Source of the DNA: Cinnamomum chago | Taxonomy: Eukaryota; Streptophyta; Magnoliopsida; Laurales; Lauraceae | Assembly: GCA_038049695.1 (NCBI GenBank) | Contig: CP142453.1 | Span: 3,192,501-3,256,500, forward strand | Direction of reading: 5' to 3' | DNA: 64,000 bases | In this document: piece by piece, positions 27,543 to 38,701 of the stretch | Layout of the letters: the number at the start of each line of letters is the position of its first letter | Position numbering within the stretch: position 1 is the first letter of the stretch | Made by a program: the position numbers and the translations under genes | The notes under the pieces: generated by a model | The model's database searches: none | Told to the model about the DNA's origin: nothing | What the model saw: only the letters and a program-made list of their open reading frames with translations

Positions 27543-30500
27543 TCAACTTGAAATATCAGACAGCAGTTGTTCTGCTGTCCATGTAAAGTCTGTAAGGCTG
27601 TGTAGAGGAGCCATTATCTTTCCTGCAAATGTCACCAGCAGGGCCCGGCATTCTGCCACTCAAAATTGCAAGATAGAGAGTAATCAGCAGTGATTTGACA
27701 ACAAGAAGACCATCAGCTGTTAAATAAATTTACGTCACCACTCGCCTGCATGTGCTCTCTACACTTTTGAAAATGGCAAAGGCATATATGCTATTTCTCA
27801 GATCATTGGATAAAATACAAACAGACATACAAATCATCATGCATGATGATATCATTTGCTAGCTATTACCCATGAGAAGCCTAATCCAACCACGAAGAGG
27901 ATAGACGAGGACGAAGGTCAAACCCCTGACCTCGAAGCCCCATACTTCCCAAAATTCATTTCCAGAGGAGAGACTTAAATGAGTAAACAATTCCCCCCCC
28001 CCACCCCCCCCCCCCCCCCCCCCTTTTTTTTTAATGATTCCATTAGTAAACAATCCCATACACAAATCACATTTGGCTTGCAGATAGGCTTGAGCTTAAG
28101 CAGGAGACTGTATATGCAGTAGTAGCAATGTAAATTACAAATTTCTTTTCCAAGCGGTTACAATAAATTTATTTATTTTTTGTTTGAGAAAGTTTTATAA
28201 TTAAATATATACATGAAGTGCATGAAAATGTGATCACTCATGAAGGAAACTATAGGAAAGAATTTCAGCCATAGATCAAAAGGGCAAATGACGTTATTTC
28301 AAAAGATTATGGGAGGTTATGGACCTATGGTTATTTCTTTTGTTCCATTTAGAATTTTCTGGGTAAGCTGGATGAAAGGTCTCCTGCAGTCCTGCTACCA
28401 TCTCAAAGGACTAAGAACAGTGTCTATCATACCTAAGAAGGAGAAGAAGCTCACCTGAAACCTTGCTGAAGTTGAATAGGGACAGAGAAGCAAGTACCCT
28501 GTGCTCAATTTTCCCTTGCTCCAAATTCTTTTTTAGCATGGGGATGAGAATTGAAAATGCAGAGAGCTGGAGTTCAGCATCTGACATAGAAGCAAGGGTG
28601 TAACTCAGCCATGCTACCGTGGTAAGGCATGCCATCACCAAATTGGTGTCTCCATAACCTAAACACTTAGAAATACACTCCAGAAACGACTTCTTTCCAT
28701 TTACAAGCAACAACACTGTCAAATTCCTCCACCGCTCTTCACTTGCCTTGCCTTCTTCCTCCTAAGAACATTTATTAGGAAAAGGGGTCTCATCAATGAC
28801 AAATAATGATGCAGCCATAAAAGAAAATTACAAGTTTTAACAAGGTCTGGTCAAGGAGGCTTGATAGAGTTTAAGTTGGGCTGGGCTGTTCCAAGTTGTA
28901 TGGATCGGTAGTGTACATAGGATGAGTACAGCCTGTTGTCAATAGGGTCTGATTCAATGTCCTTTGGGTCAAGTTTTGAGTCGAAGATATCTCCTAACTT
29001 CTCATCTAGCCTGAAACACACAATCATGACAGTACTATAGAATAAAAAGAAAATAAAATAAACCCACTACACCCAGGACATAAATCAGGCACATTGTATA
29101 TAGCTTTGCTTATCAAACTGAATGCCTAACTTGCAGTTGATGAAGAAGAGGGGGAACCAATCCTTAAACCTCAGACCTCTTTTGCATGCTTGAAGCAGTT
29201 CAGGTAACAACATAAGCTGCTCAAGTTGGTGAGAGAAAAGAACAAGAAACATAAAAATGCATTGATAAACTGAATGTACCGTTGGCATCTCCTCATCGTC
29301 ATTGTTGAAAGAGTTGGCTTCAGAACCATCACAGAATCCTGCCTCCTTTAGTAGCCAAGCTGCAGTCAGTGTCTCTCCAGAGTATGAAAAATGTCCACCC
29401 AAGATATAAAGAGATCTGCATGACTGTTCTCGAACCTCCTCATTAGTTGCACTACATTCCAGAGCTATAATAATAGCATCCACGGCTTCTTCTCGGTATA
29501 TACTGTACTTTCGAGGCTCTGCCTGGAACACAAAATTGTACCAATCAGGACATCAGATTCACACAGATCATCCCAAAAGCATGTAATGCTCCACTCCTTG
29601 CTGAATGATTGCATTTAAAAAAAAAAATGAAAAGAAGAGAAAGAAAAATGGATTCCTTAAAATATCGAAAGCACCCTTTGAAAATTAAGATAATTCAAGC
29701 CATCAAGTACTTCATGGTTGGAGGAGACAAAATTGGTGGAACATCTCATCTGTCAATGCCATTTGAGCAGGGGAAGTGTGCCACAATCTAAGGTAGGACC
29801 ATTTTTGCCCATGGGCAGAGGTATATCAACTCATCACTTGTGGGGTCTAAATAAAAACATAACAGAACTGAAGATCAGAAGAGTATTGCTCAAGTAATCT
29901 GGACATCAGGAAACTGCAGGATGAATTCCACCTTTTTCCAGATGGAAGGCTCAGGCCCAGGAAGTAGTTCCTTACATGAGGACAACTATATCAGAGCAGA
30001 CAGACAGAACTGAAAATTTCTGAAGTGGGAAATAACAATGAGCTCAGCAGAGGAAGGACAGAATGAGAAAAAATTGTAATGCATGAGAAAAAATTGTAAT
30101 GCACTTGCCTTCGATGGGTTTCTTCTCATGTAACAGTGCAGTGGGAAAAATGGATGATCTTGGACTGGAATGGACAAATCTCAGCTCTGAATACGCAGCC
30201 AGAGTCACCACTTATGCCCAGAAACAGAAGAGCTCATCTCCCTTGTGATTGGCTAAAGACTATAATTTGTTGTGAGTCCAGAAGTTGCAAATCGAAGGAG
30301 ACCATGTCAAAATTCTTCAAGGTCTTAAAAATCATGACCAAGGAGGGTGGGAACAAAGACCACAGTGGATTAAAAAGAAAACACAACTCGCGGGGGCAGT
30401 TCCAATAAATAGTTTGGTAAAGCAAGAATCAACGGGTTTTGACATGATTGTGCGCGTGATAGAGATAGAGAGAGAGAGAGAGAGAGCAGTGGAAGGCAAA

Positions 30501-33500
30501 ATCGGTAGAACCCCCAAACATTCCATTTGGCATCGGCAAACGGGAAAAACGGGATCGTTATCGAGAGAGTTTCTTTGTCTCTTTCAAGATTTCCCCAAAT
30601 CGGTAGAACCCCCAAATCATCTCCGGCATCGTCATCAATGCACTGCTGCCGTCTTCTCCGACAGGTATACCTCCATGGCAGTTGGCAGACGCTTTTGAAG
30701 AAGTAAAGGACCTATCTTTAAGATTAAGGGCTTCCTTCAATCATATTAATCGCGGTGCTAATGGGGAGGCAGATCGTCTGGCTAAAGAAGGAATTGGGAA
30801 GTAAGACCTGATCTTTTCCTATACTTCTGCCATGTTGTCTTGATTTTTCTGGTGTTCTTTCAGTCTTGTATAGATGCTGTTTTTTGCATGACCCAGCTTG
30901 TTTTTGTTGCCCAGTCATTTTGGGTCAGTATAGTGCTCTTATACTGTACAAAGTCTGTGACTCCTCTCTTTCTGAATGGATTTCAGTATACAAAAAAAAA
31001 AAAAAAAAAAAAGCACCACATCCAATGGATTGTACAAAGAATGCATTCAATATATCCTTACATCAAGATGAATTCTTGAAACCTACAGATGCGGCAACCG
31101 AAAGCTAATGGCACAGGAACCTGGGTCCTAGGAGTCACAGTGTAGAGGAACAAAGTAGCAAAATAGTGCAATGTCAAATCAATAAGCATCATACCATAAG
31201 ATCAAAATGTAAGAGAAGTACAGCAACCACGGGCCTTTGCTCAAGTGGACAACTCTGCAGATAGACAAGCAGAACATGAAGTGTATCCATAATCCCATCA
31301 TTATGAAAAGAGCTTAAAAGTGACGTGATTTCTGTCCTCCTGTGGCATGTAAAAACAAGAAAAACAAATATCAGAGGAATGATGCATACCCATGATTCAA
31401 AAATTATAAAGGGAAAACTTGACCACTCATAAGCAATCAGCCTAAAACAAAGTATTCTTACAAAAATTGAAGTAAACAAACTCAGGAAGCACCCATTTAA
31501 TTAGAGAAAAGGAAAAGAATAAACAAAAGAGTTTTCAGTGGTATCCTTGATATGTCAAGAGAACATTTACCAGATTCATGCAATTTCACTAATTTTGTCT
31601 TGGAGTAGTAAGGTTCTATATTGTCTGAGAAATGAAAAACATGGAAAACAAAAGACACTCTGAAATGAAGAAGAAGAAGAAATCTTGTAAACCTATTAAG
31701 GCAGATCAGTTCAGTCAGCAGCAACACTGCATTTTTTTGAGAATCAGTCTGCCTGCTGTGAAGGAGCTCCACAAGACTTGGTTTCTCTATGTTTCTTGCT
31801 ATGTAGTTTCTGCAACCTCCATCTGCCATAATACAGCAGGACAAAAGCATAGCAACACAAGTTTTTTCTTCCAGACTCCCAAATTCAAACCTTCTAACAA
31901 GAAACTGCAAGCCTCCTAGAGATAAAAGATGTTTGGCATTCTCCCTTGTTTCCTCTGTGTTGAAACTGGTAAGAAGCTGCTCTAATATTGATATAGCTGC
32001 TTCATCCTTGGATCCATATTCTTGGTTATACGAGCTTCCAGCCACTTGAGTAGCAAGGACTGAGAGATTTTTACAATGTTTAGATTTCCAGCCATCAATA
32101 ACACGCTTTAGAACAAGATTGGTAAGTGGGACCACGATGCATTGCAGTGTCTTTCCAGTTACTGGGCATGTTTTATTTCCTCGATCTAACCACTTCTTAA
32201 TGGCCACTCGCTCAAAAGTCAAACCAGTCTCAAGTGTCGCAGGGTCATCAAACAGCTGGCCTGTTAAAGGGCAGATGAAGTCCTTGGGAATACTTGAGAC
32301 AACGGAGCTTCCTTCAGAATATCTATAATTTGATAATTGCGCTGCACTGATAAACATAACCATGATTAGTTTCCAACTCTGTTGGAAAAGAAGGCATTTA
32401 TCATCAAATAGAGATACTCATACCTAGAGCTTGTGACAGGTAGTTCAGCATTGGTGGTAGTTGATGCCAGCACATTTTTCTTGAATTCACAATTTACACA
32501 AGATCTTATATTGCACTGCTGCACTCAAAAGGGCATTTTGAAACTTATAATGGTCAAAATCCAACAAAAATATTTCTTAATTAGAAAGCCAATAATGTAG
32601 GTGACAATTTTTCAGTACATTGTTGCACAAATCAGGCATAGTCATGCCTTCGGAGTACATCAGAGGAGTAGCTGCACAGGAATCTGGGGAATCTCCAACC
32701 TCTTGCAAATGGAAAGCAGACTTTGCTAGCTTCTTAAGAGCAAGCTTATTTGCTTTTGTATGTGAAAGCAAATTAAGTATGGCTTTGTTCTCTGAGCTAT
32801 TTTTGCGACATTGTGTGACTATGCCTTCCTTTAGCGCTTTCACCTCCTCAATAGCCATTGGGTGTGATCTACGGGCATTCTCAGGTGTCAAGAACAGTCC
32901 CTCCGCCTGGAAGGCATGAAAAGTGCTGTGATCAATCATAAATATATAGTAAAAGAATATATACAAATACACACATCCTAAAAGAGCCCAACCTCTAGGG
33001 ACCAACTATGATCAATCCACCCCTTCACACTCTCACTTCATTCCACCACCACCACACACACCCAAAAAAAACCCTACCACCCCAAAAGAAAAAATTTTTG
33101 ACAGTCAGCCCCGTTGAACGTTCATCCAACCTATTCTGACCATTTGGTTTGATCGTGGAAACAAGGAAGAAAAAAAAAGACAGAAATAAAGAAAAATCAC
33201 TTCATCTTAGAGCTGAAAATTGTCTGACTTGGCATTTAAACCAAAGGTCGGAATGATCACTTCGATCAGATCATCCCCATGTTTTGCACATGCCTAGGTG
33301 ATCCCCTGCTCCAAGTGGGTTCCACAGTTATTTTTCTAATAGCAGCTTGGTCGCAATGCAAAATCCCCATAACATATAAAGTCCGGATTGGCTGAGCACC
33401 TGCACTCACACATATTGCGAACACAAGCCCCTATTGGGTTATGGGCACCTGAGGGTCTGGGACTAGTAACCAAAGAATTGGTGGAGACATCAATAAAGAG

Positions 33501-35589
33501 GAGAAGAGAGAAGAGAGTGGGAAGGTGGGTTGGATGTTTAACTCCAACCGATCTATCATGATAAGACACGTTGCGGCCAAAATCAATTGGAACCCCTTGA
33601 TCTCAGATCCAACAGCAGTGCCATGTGGAGCTCAATGTATAGGCAGATCTCTGCGTCTGTGTCCGTGTCTCCTCGAGTCGGGGTGGGGGGGTTTGGTTTG
33701 TTGGTTGGTTAGTGACAAAAGGGCGTCTCTCGGGAAACCAAAAGAAAAAGGACTACTTCCAGTCACAGGAAGAGGTGCATCCTCTAGTGAATACATATTA
33801 AGTTGTTCTGTGTAAGTTCCACGCTCAGAGAAGTGAGTTGGGGGGTGGGTGGGTGTTGGTTGGTTGGTTAGTGACAAAAGGGCATCACTTGGTAAACCAA
33901 AAGAAAAGGACTACTTACTGTCACAGGAAGAGGTGCATCCTCTAGCGAACACATATAAAGCTGTTCTATGTTAGTTCCACCCTCATAGAAGTGAGTTGTT
34001 GTACTGTCATGCTCAACAGAACCATGAAGGTCTCTCGCACAAGTAGTAAAATGCTCACCCCACTCTTCATCATTCACTTCGCCAGGGCTATCCAATTTAT
34101 TAGAGTGGCCAAAAACAGATTCATATAATCTTTTGCTAATCATTGGCTGAGAGACAATAGAACCAGCCGAACCAGGTTCCGTCTCTTGAGAAGGTTCGTA
34201 TGAATCTTGTGAGGTTCCACAAACGGATCTTGTAGGGACATGGATGGATGGAAAAATTGGAGCTTCAATTCCTTCAGCAAGCCGTTCTTTATAATAAACT
34301 GCAAACTGGTAAGTACCACTGTCCAGTATTTCATTGTATACTCTCTCAAGAAGTTCCATTTTCTTCAGTCTGGTCGATGTGTTGGGTATGGCCTGAACTT
34401 CTTGGTCGTACCACACTCTCAAATGCAAGAGACGTGGAAGAAAAAGCCGGTTCCACAGCTCGGGTAACAAACTCTTCCGTGCTTGAAAGGGTGAAGCACA
34501 AAAAACTTGCAACAGATGCTTTGCTGAGACTTTATCTTTCTTTTGGAGGTTGTAAATCACACCGAGGTAGAGATGTGCACAAGCTGCCAAATCTGAATTG
34601 GGAATCCCAGAAGTAAAGCCATCTTTTAAATCATTTGAGTTGAACCCAGCAATAACACTCAGCTGTAAACAAGCTCTCTTCAATTCCTTTGGATCCCCTA
34701 TTTCCTCAGCAAATCTTTCTATGGTTTCAATTGCCTGTATAAAATTGACTACCACTCCATTTTCGGCATGTTTGAGTTCTTTTGAATTAGGAAAGCTTAA
34801 ACAAGACATACAACTGTGACGAACCGATGTTCGGAAGTTCCCATCCTTGAGAAAACGCTTGACATAAACACTAACTATCAAAATCATGGACTGGATTGCA
34901 ATTTCATCAAGCGCAGGTTCGGATTCCATTCTTTCTAGAGTCGGATTCCTCTTAAGGACACCAATGCTTTTATAACTCTGCAACTTTTTGATTTGAGGGT
35001 TTTTGCCGAAGCTCATTTTCTCCAGTCGATGTTTGGCAGATCTGACACCATTGCCTCCATCTTCTGTGAAATCCTCAGTTATTTCATAGTAATTCCCATT
35101 TACTTTCGAATCATGACAGTATTTATCCTTCACTGTCTCAGTTTCCTGCAATTCATTAAACAGACTATGGCTGGCGCTCTTGTTATTATCATCATCATTG
35201 AATCTCGACTTCTCTTGGAACTCGGTATTATTTCTCACTTTGTATCTTGAGATCGACTTCAATTTCTCATCTTCACGGGCATCATAAGAATCTCTTTCTC
35301 CACCATCTTCAATTTCTTGCGCGTCATTCTTATCTTCAACTTTCAAGCTCTTGAATTGGAGCGCATCAGTAGCAGGCCGTCTATTCCTACCTGCTCCTAG
35401 CTGAGAAACATCAGATTTAGTCCTCTGAGTCCTAATTCTAGCATCTGGAGGAGAACTTACAGGATTCCGCTCGCGGTAGAGGTCGAGTGGCATGCTTACA
35501 GCTTTCTGTCCTAGAGAAGTTCTCTGTCTCGACTTCTTGCTTCTCGCTTTAAACCCTTCTTTTGCTAGCAGCTCCTCCAGCGACGCCAT
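27543..35589 (-). CDS. LIN: LIN/CERBERUS-like U-box E3 ubiquitin ligase lacking WD40 repeats
   Basis: Eight minus-strand exons: 35589-33919, 32906-32619, 32518-32424, 32346-31693, 31339-31195, 29522-29280, 28761-28455, 27658-27543; 1,172 residues. The N terminus MASLEELLAKEGFKARSKK and the long helical region (to about 680) match the LIN family. A U-box follows at about 704-775 (IPKDFICPLTGQLFDDP, then GNKTCPVTGKTL), the E2-binding fold of ubiquitin ligases. The rest is ARM/HEAT-like helices. Legume LIN/CERBERUS act in rhizobial infection; the role outside symbiosis is poorly known. The last exon carries ECRALLVTF and TWTAEQLL, conserved just before the WD40 part of relatives, then stops. The donor of exon 2 (AACAAT/GTACTG) is weak but is the only one that keeps phase. 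The acceptor of exon 3 could be 3 bases later. Confidence 0.85.
27993..28023. repeat. Cytosine homopolymer tract
   Basis: Thirty C with a single A at 28003, followed at once by a T run. It lies in the last intron of the U-box gene, so the transcript carries a G run of similar length. The length in this assembly may be unreliable. Confidence 0.9.
30062..30103. repeat. 20-bp tandem duplication
   Basis: ATGAGAAAAAATTGTAATGC occurs twice in direct succession inside intron 5 of the U-box gene. Confidence 0.85.
30499..30616. repeat. Direct repeat pair, 98 bp apart
   Basis: ATCGGTAGAACCCCCAAA is found at about 30,501 and 30,599. The sequence between and after them is GC-richer than the rest of the intron. 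It ends next to the LINE fragment starting near 30,662, and could be a captured leader-like fragment. Confidence 0.7.
30662..31012 (+). mobile_element. 5'-truncated L1-type LINE in U-box gene intron 5
   Basis: Plus-strand translation reads LADAFEEVKDL, then FNHINRGANGEADRLAKEG and a stop at about 30,804. This is the C-terminal RNase H motif of plant L1-type LINEs. An AT-rich 3' UTR and an A run at 30,991-31,012 follow. The 5' end is missing. The insertion is antisense to the U-box gene. No clear target-site duplication was found. Confidence 0.75.
33711..33998 (-). repeat. Tandem duplication of exon-1 3' end
   Basis: A 130-bp block at 33,711-33,840 repeats 33,870-33,998 at an offset of about 159 bp. 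The latter contains the last ~27 codons of U-box exon 1 and its donor. The duplicate keeps the coding text (SLEDAPLPVT) in the same register, but its donor GTAAGT has become GGAAGT. It lies in intron 1 and should not be spliced as an exon end. Confidence 0.85.
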
Positions 35590-35657
35590 TTCTGCTTCTT
35601 TCAAGCTCTCTTCGTCTGTCTGCAACAGATCTCTGGCGATTTCGAATCTAAGAAAGG

Positions 35658-35658
35658 G

Positions 35659-35702
<44 letters not shown>
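35658..35702. repeat. (GA)n microsatellite in U-box gene leader
   Basis: A run of about 20 AG units lies 70-115 bp upstream of the U-box gene start codon. On the transcript strand it is (CT)n, common in plant 5' leaders. Confidence 0.9.
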
Positions 35703-35704
<2 letters not shown>

Positions 35705-36111
35705 AACAATCAGATCATCAAAGATCCTAAGCCAATGGAGTTTATGCTTTCACTTGAATCAGAACGAATCATTAGGGTTTCAAATCAAGAGAACAAGAGG
35801 GAGAATCATGGATCAACGAAGGGGAATCTTCTAGAAACGCGATTTCTGGTCCATTTGAGCAATTTCAAGAAGGTTGGAAGTGATTTCCGCTCAATTTGAG
35901 AAGGGGATTTTAGGGTTTTGTGTTGGGGAGAATGAAAGATAAAGAGAGCGAATATTGGAATGATACGGGGAAGAAGAAAAGCCATGTAGAGAGACAGAAA
36001 TGCCTTCCAAGAGAAGAAGAAGAAAACAAAGAGTGGGAGAAAAGGAAAACAAAACAAGATCTCGATGAAAGGGAGGAGGGAAATATTCTTCTTGGCTTCT
36101 ACGATGTCTGT

Positions 36112-36121
36112 TATATTTATA
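36112..36121 (-). promoter_or_regulatory. Candidate TATA box of the U-box gene
   Basis: The minus strand reads TATAAATATA about 520 bp before the start codon, upstream of a CT-rich leader. No other strong TATA motif is nearer. This is a motif match only. Confidence 0.45.
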
Positions 36122-36458
36122 CATGCAGGCGAGCGAACTACAGAGGTCGATTCGATCGTATTGACTGTTGCTTTTCTCGCGCGCAATTCAAGAGGGATTC
36201 AATTTCAAACTATAGATACTATTTTACAGAAATATCATGAATGAATGATGGATGCCCTCCTCAATTGAAATTTTTTTTGAAGATTAGGTCACTGTACTTT
36301 TGAATGGTTAGATAAATAATTGTTGGTTGTTATAGACAAATGCCAAAAAAAAAAAAGAACCTTTGTTGTAACTTACCGAGGTTCATTGGCTCAACTCAAG
36401 GTTAGTAGGGTCAACCTAGATGCATGAGAGGGATGATAATGGAAAGGCCTAATGTGTA

Positions 36459-36617
36459 TTTTTTTTTTCATCCATCGGAGGGATTCCAACTTTTTGGACT
36501 AAACTAATCCTTTCAGATCCTTGTAGCCTTAGTGTGGTAGTGCAGTTTCAAACCTATAATCTTCGGGTGGAAACCGTAGTCTTAGTCCAACTGAGTTACC
36601 CTTTGGGGTTAAGCTTG
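36459..36617 (-). mobile_element. tRNA-derived SINE, copy C (7-bp TSD)
   Basis: It belongs to the same family as copies A and B. On the minus strand it has GGGTAACTCAGTTGGAC (A box), GGTTTGAAACTGC (B box) and an A tail (T tract 36,459-36,468). ATGTGTA flanks it at 36,452-36,458 and 36,618-36,624. It is about 30 bp shorter than copy B. Confidence 0.72.
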
Positions 36618-36849
36618 ATGTGTAATTGCAGAATAGGCAATATCTAGTTGATCAAATTATTCTAACTTTCTGTTTTATGTCACCTGAATTTTATGGCTAT
36701 ACAGTGTATAAGCTTCTTGGAATAAAATTTAATACATGTCCAAAATAGTGTGAAATTGGATCAATTCTAGTCTAATTGGTGTGTGTGAGTGAGTTAGATT
36801 AGTCAAAGGTAATCCCTTGTATAAAAGCCAGAAAAGTGAAGAAATCTAG

Positions 36850-37133
36850 GGGCATGTTTCTTTACTGGAATTCCAGGAATTCCTGTATGGGAAATTTATG
36901 AATTCCCAGACATGGTGGAATTCCTAGATGCCTCTTGGCTTGAGCATCTAGGCAGTCCACCAAAATACAAAGGGAGTGAGATTCCTGGATTCCCAAAAGT
37001 CACAAAAGACTTTTTATGTGGTTGGAATTCAGAAATGCGAGTGAAAAAATATAGAATTCAGAAATTTCAGGAGACAATACGTCACATCATGTTTATAAAT
37101 TCCTGGCAGAAATTCTACAAAAGAAACAAGGCC
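36850..37133. mobile_element. PIF/Harbinger-like MITE (284 bp)
   Basis: It starts GGGCATGTTTCTTTACTGG and ends AAAAGAAACAAGGCC, giving imperfect inverted ends (9 of the first 11 bases pair). TAG flanks both sides (36,847-36,849 and 37,134-37,136). It is rich in GAATTCC motifs. A copy of related type may lie near 17,180. Confidence 0.6.
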
Positions 37134-37136
37134 TAG

Positions 37137-38640
37137 GATCTTGAGTTCTAGAGAAGCCTATAGAGAGATTTTGAGATTCTCTCTATTATGAGTACATCCA
37201 ATGATTTTAGATTTTCTATGGATTTGTTGAAAGCTTTTTCACAAGTTCCTCAAAATCCATGTAAATTTATGATAATGAAATTTATATATTGGTAAATACA
37301 ATTGATACAAGGATATTGAACTGCTAAGATCATGATTTATTTTATTTTATTTTATTTTATTTTTGGGGGGGCGGGGGCGGGGTTTAGAAGTCTAGAAAAT
37401 TTGATATTCTCTATGAAGATTCAACTTAATCAGCTACATGACTTTGAGTTTTAATAGTTCAATAAACAAATCACAAAATTTGGATTAAGAATATGGGGCC
37501 CACACAAATTAGAAAAATAAATATCTTTAATGGGGCCCACAAATGAGAAAAATCACCTTGTAACTCAATGCACTAGCACCTTTTTGGTTTGAGGGGGGTA
37601 AGAAACACTTTCACATCCATGTCGGAGTGAAAAATTTTGTATAAATAGTCATACTTATACACATTTTCACACCTTATTTATACACCACATGCATAAAATC
37701 ATACAAATAAACGTGACTATATATAACTATCATGCATGGAAATCATTTCCATACATACATGTATAAATAAGAACAAACAACAAACGACTCCCTAGGACAA
37801 CATATTTGTATAACACGCATAGAAAAGCTCTGAACTTGTCGAGTATTCTCACCTTACGAGTGCTTTACATTTTTTTTAATGGATTTGTCGCTGTCAACCA
37901 AAGGAACTGTATACTGTATAGAGTTGCTTGATGTGGCTCTCAGAACAAGACAAGCTCCTTTTCAACTTGCAATTATGCAACACTTTCTTGTGCCATATGT
38001 GGATCCAAAATGGGATCTTCAATTGTCTCAGTGGATGTTAGATCAGCATCTAATCCGGGGGAACTTCCATTCCCATGAGAAAAAAAAAAAAAAAAAACAG
38101 ACCACAGTCGGTATACACAATGAAAAACAGAACACACGATCATGATATCATGAAACATTTGCATACTGATACTATCCATCAGCCAAATAGCAGTCCGCAT
38201 TAGAGTGTTCTAGACTGTTCATTCAATGGGACTTCAGCAAATGAACAATGCTGCAAAGAAAAGAACATTGGACTATCCTAGCCATACCATCAATGGCCCA
38301 AGAATGGACCGTCAAAATGCAGATACCAAGTTTCCAATGGATAGCTCCATGGAGGAAGTTTGTTGGTATTGGTGCCATAACATCTGCTCACTTAAACCAA
38401 TTCAGCAGACATTTTATGCTCTCTCATTGTCAATTACAATCAAATTCAAAAGGTATTTCCCCCATCTTATTAAGTTGGGCAAATCATGCGCCACACAATT
38501 CCAATTAACGTATTCCTTAGCAGGAAGTAGATTTTGCTTTGGGCGAGAGAAGATGACCATTTTATATCTTTCTAAACAATTCACTTTAAACTAATAAACA
38601 GCTATAATCATGTTAATGAAATCATAAAGTTCCTGTTCTG
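37137..38640. other. Intergenic DNA
   Basis: No exon supported. A (TTTTA)n run lies at about 37,340-37,363, followed by a G-rich patch (GGGGGGGCGGGGGCGGGG at 37,365-37,382). The stretch 37,590-37,795 has CACATGCAT motifs and ends AACAAACGACTCCCTA, resembling the right end of the Harbinger-like MITE at 15.4 kb. Confidence 0.45.
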
Positions 38641-38670
38641 AAGAGAGAGATTGTTGTGTAAACAAATATG

Positions 38671-38676
38671 TTTATT
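38671..38676 (-). terminator. Poly(A) signal of the small conserved gene
   Basis: The minus strand reads AATAAA 26 bp after the stop codon of the gene that ends at 38,702. It is the canonical hexamer, though the spacing to the stop is short. Confidence 0.5.
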
Positions 38677-38701
38677 GAAAGAAGTAGAGTAAGAACATAG
38701 T

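Noticed and set aside
27859-28065. Minus-strand frame with a poly-Gly run
   Set aside because: The run is the translation of the C homopolymer; it is intronic.
33632-33877. 81-codon minus-strand frame with SLEDAPLPVT
   Set aside because: It is the duplicated exon end inside intron 1, with a broken donor, not a separate gene.
35492-36240. Open frames in the U-box gene leader, both strands
   Set aside because: They follow purine/pyrimidine-rich leader sequence and repeat runs; no domain.
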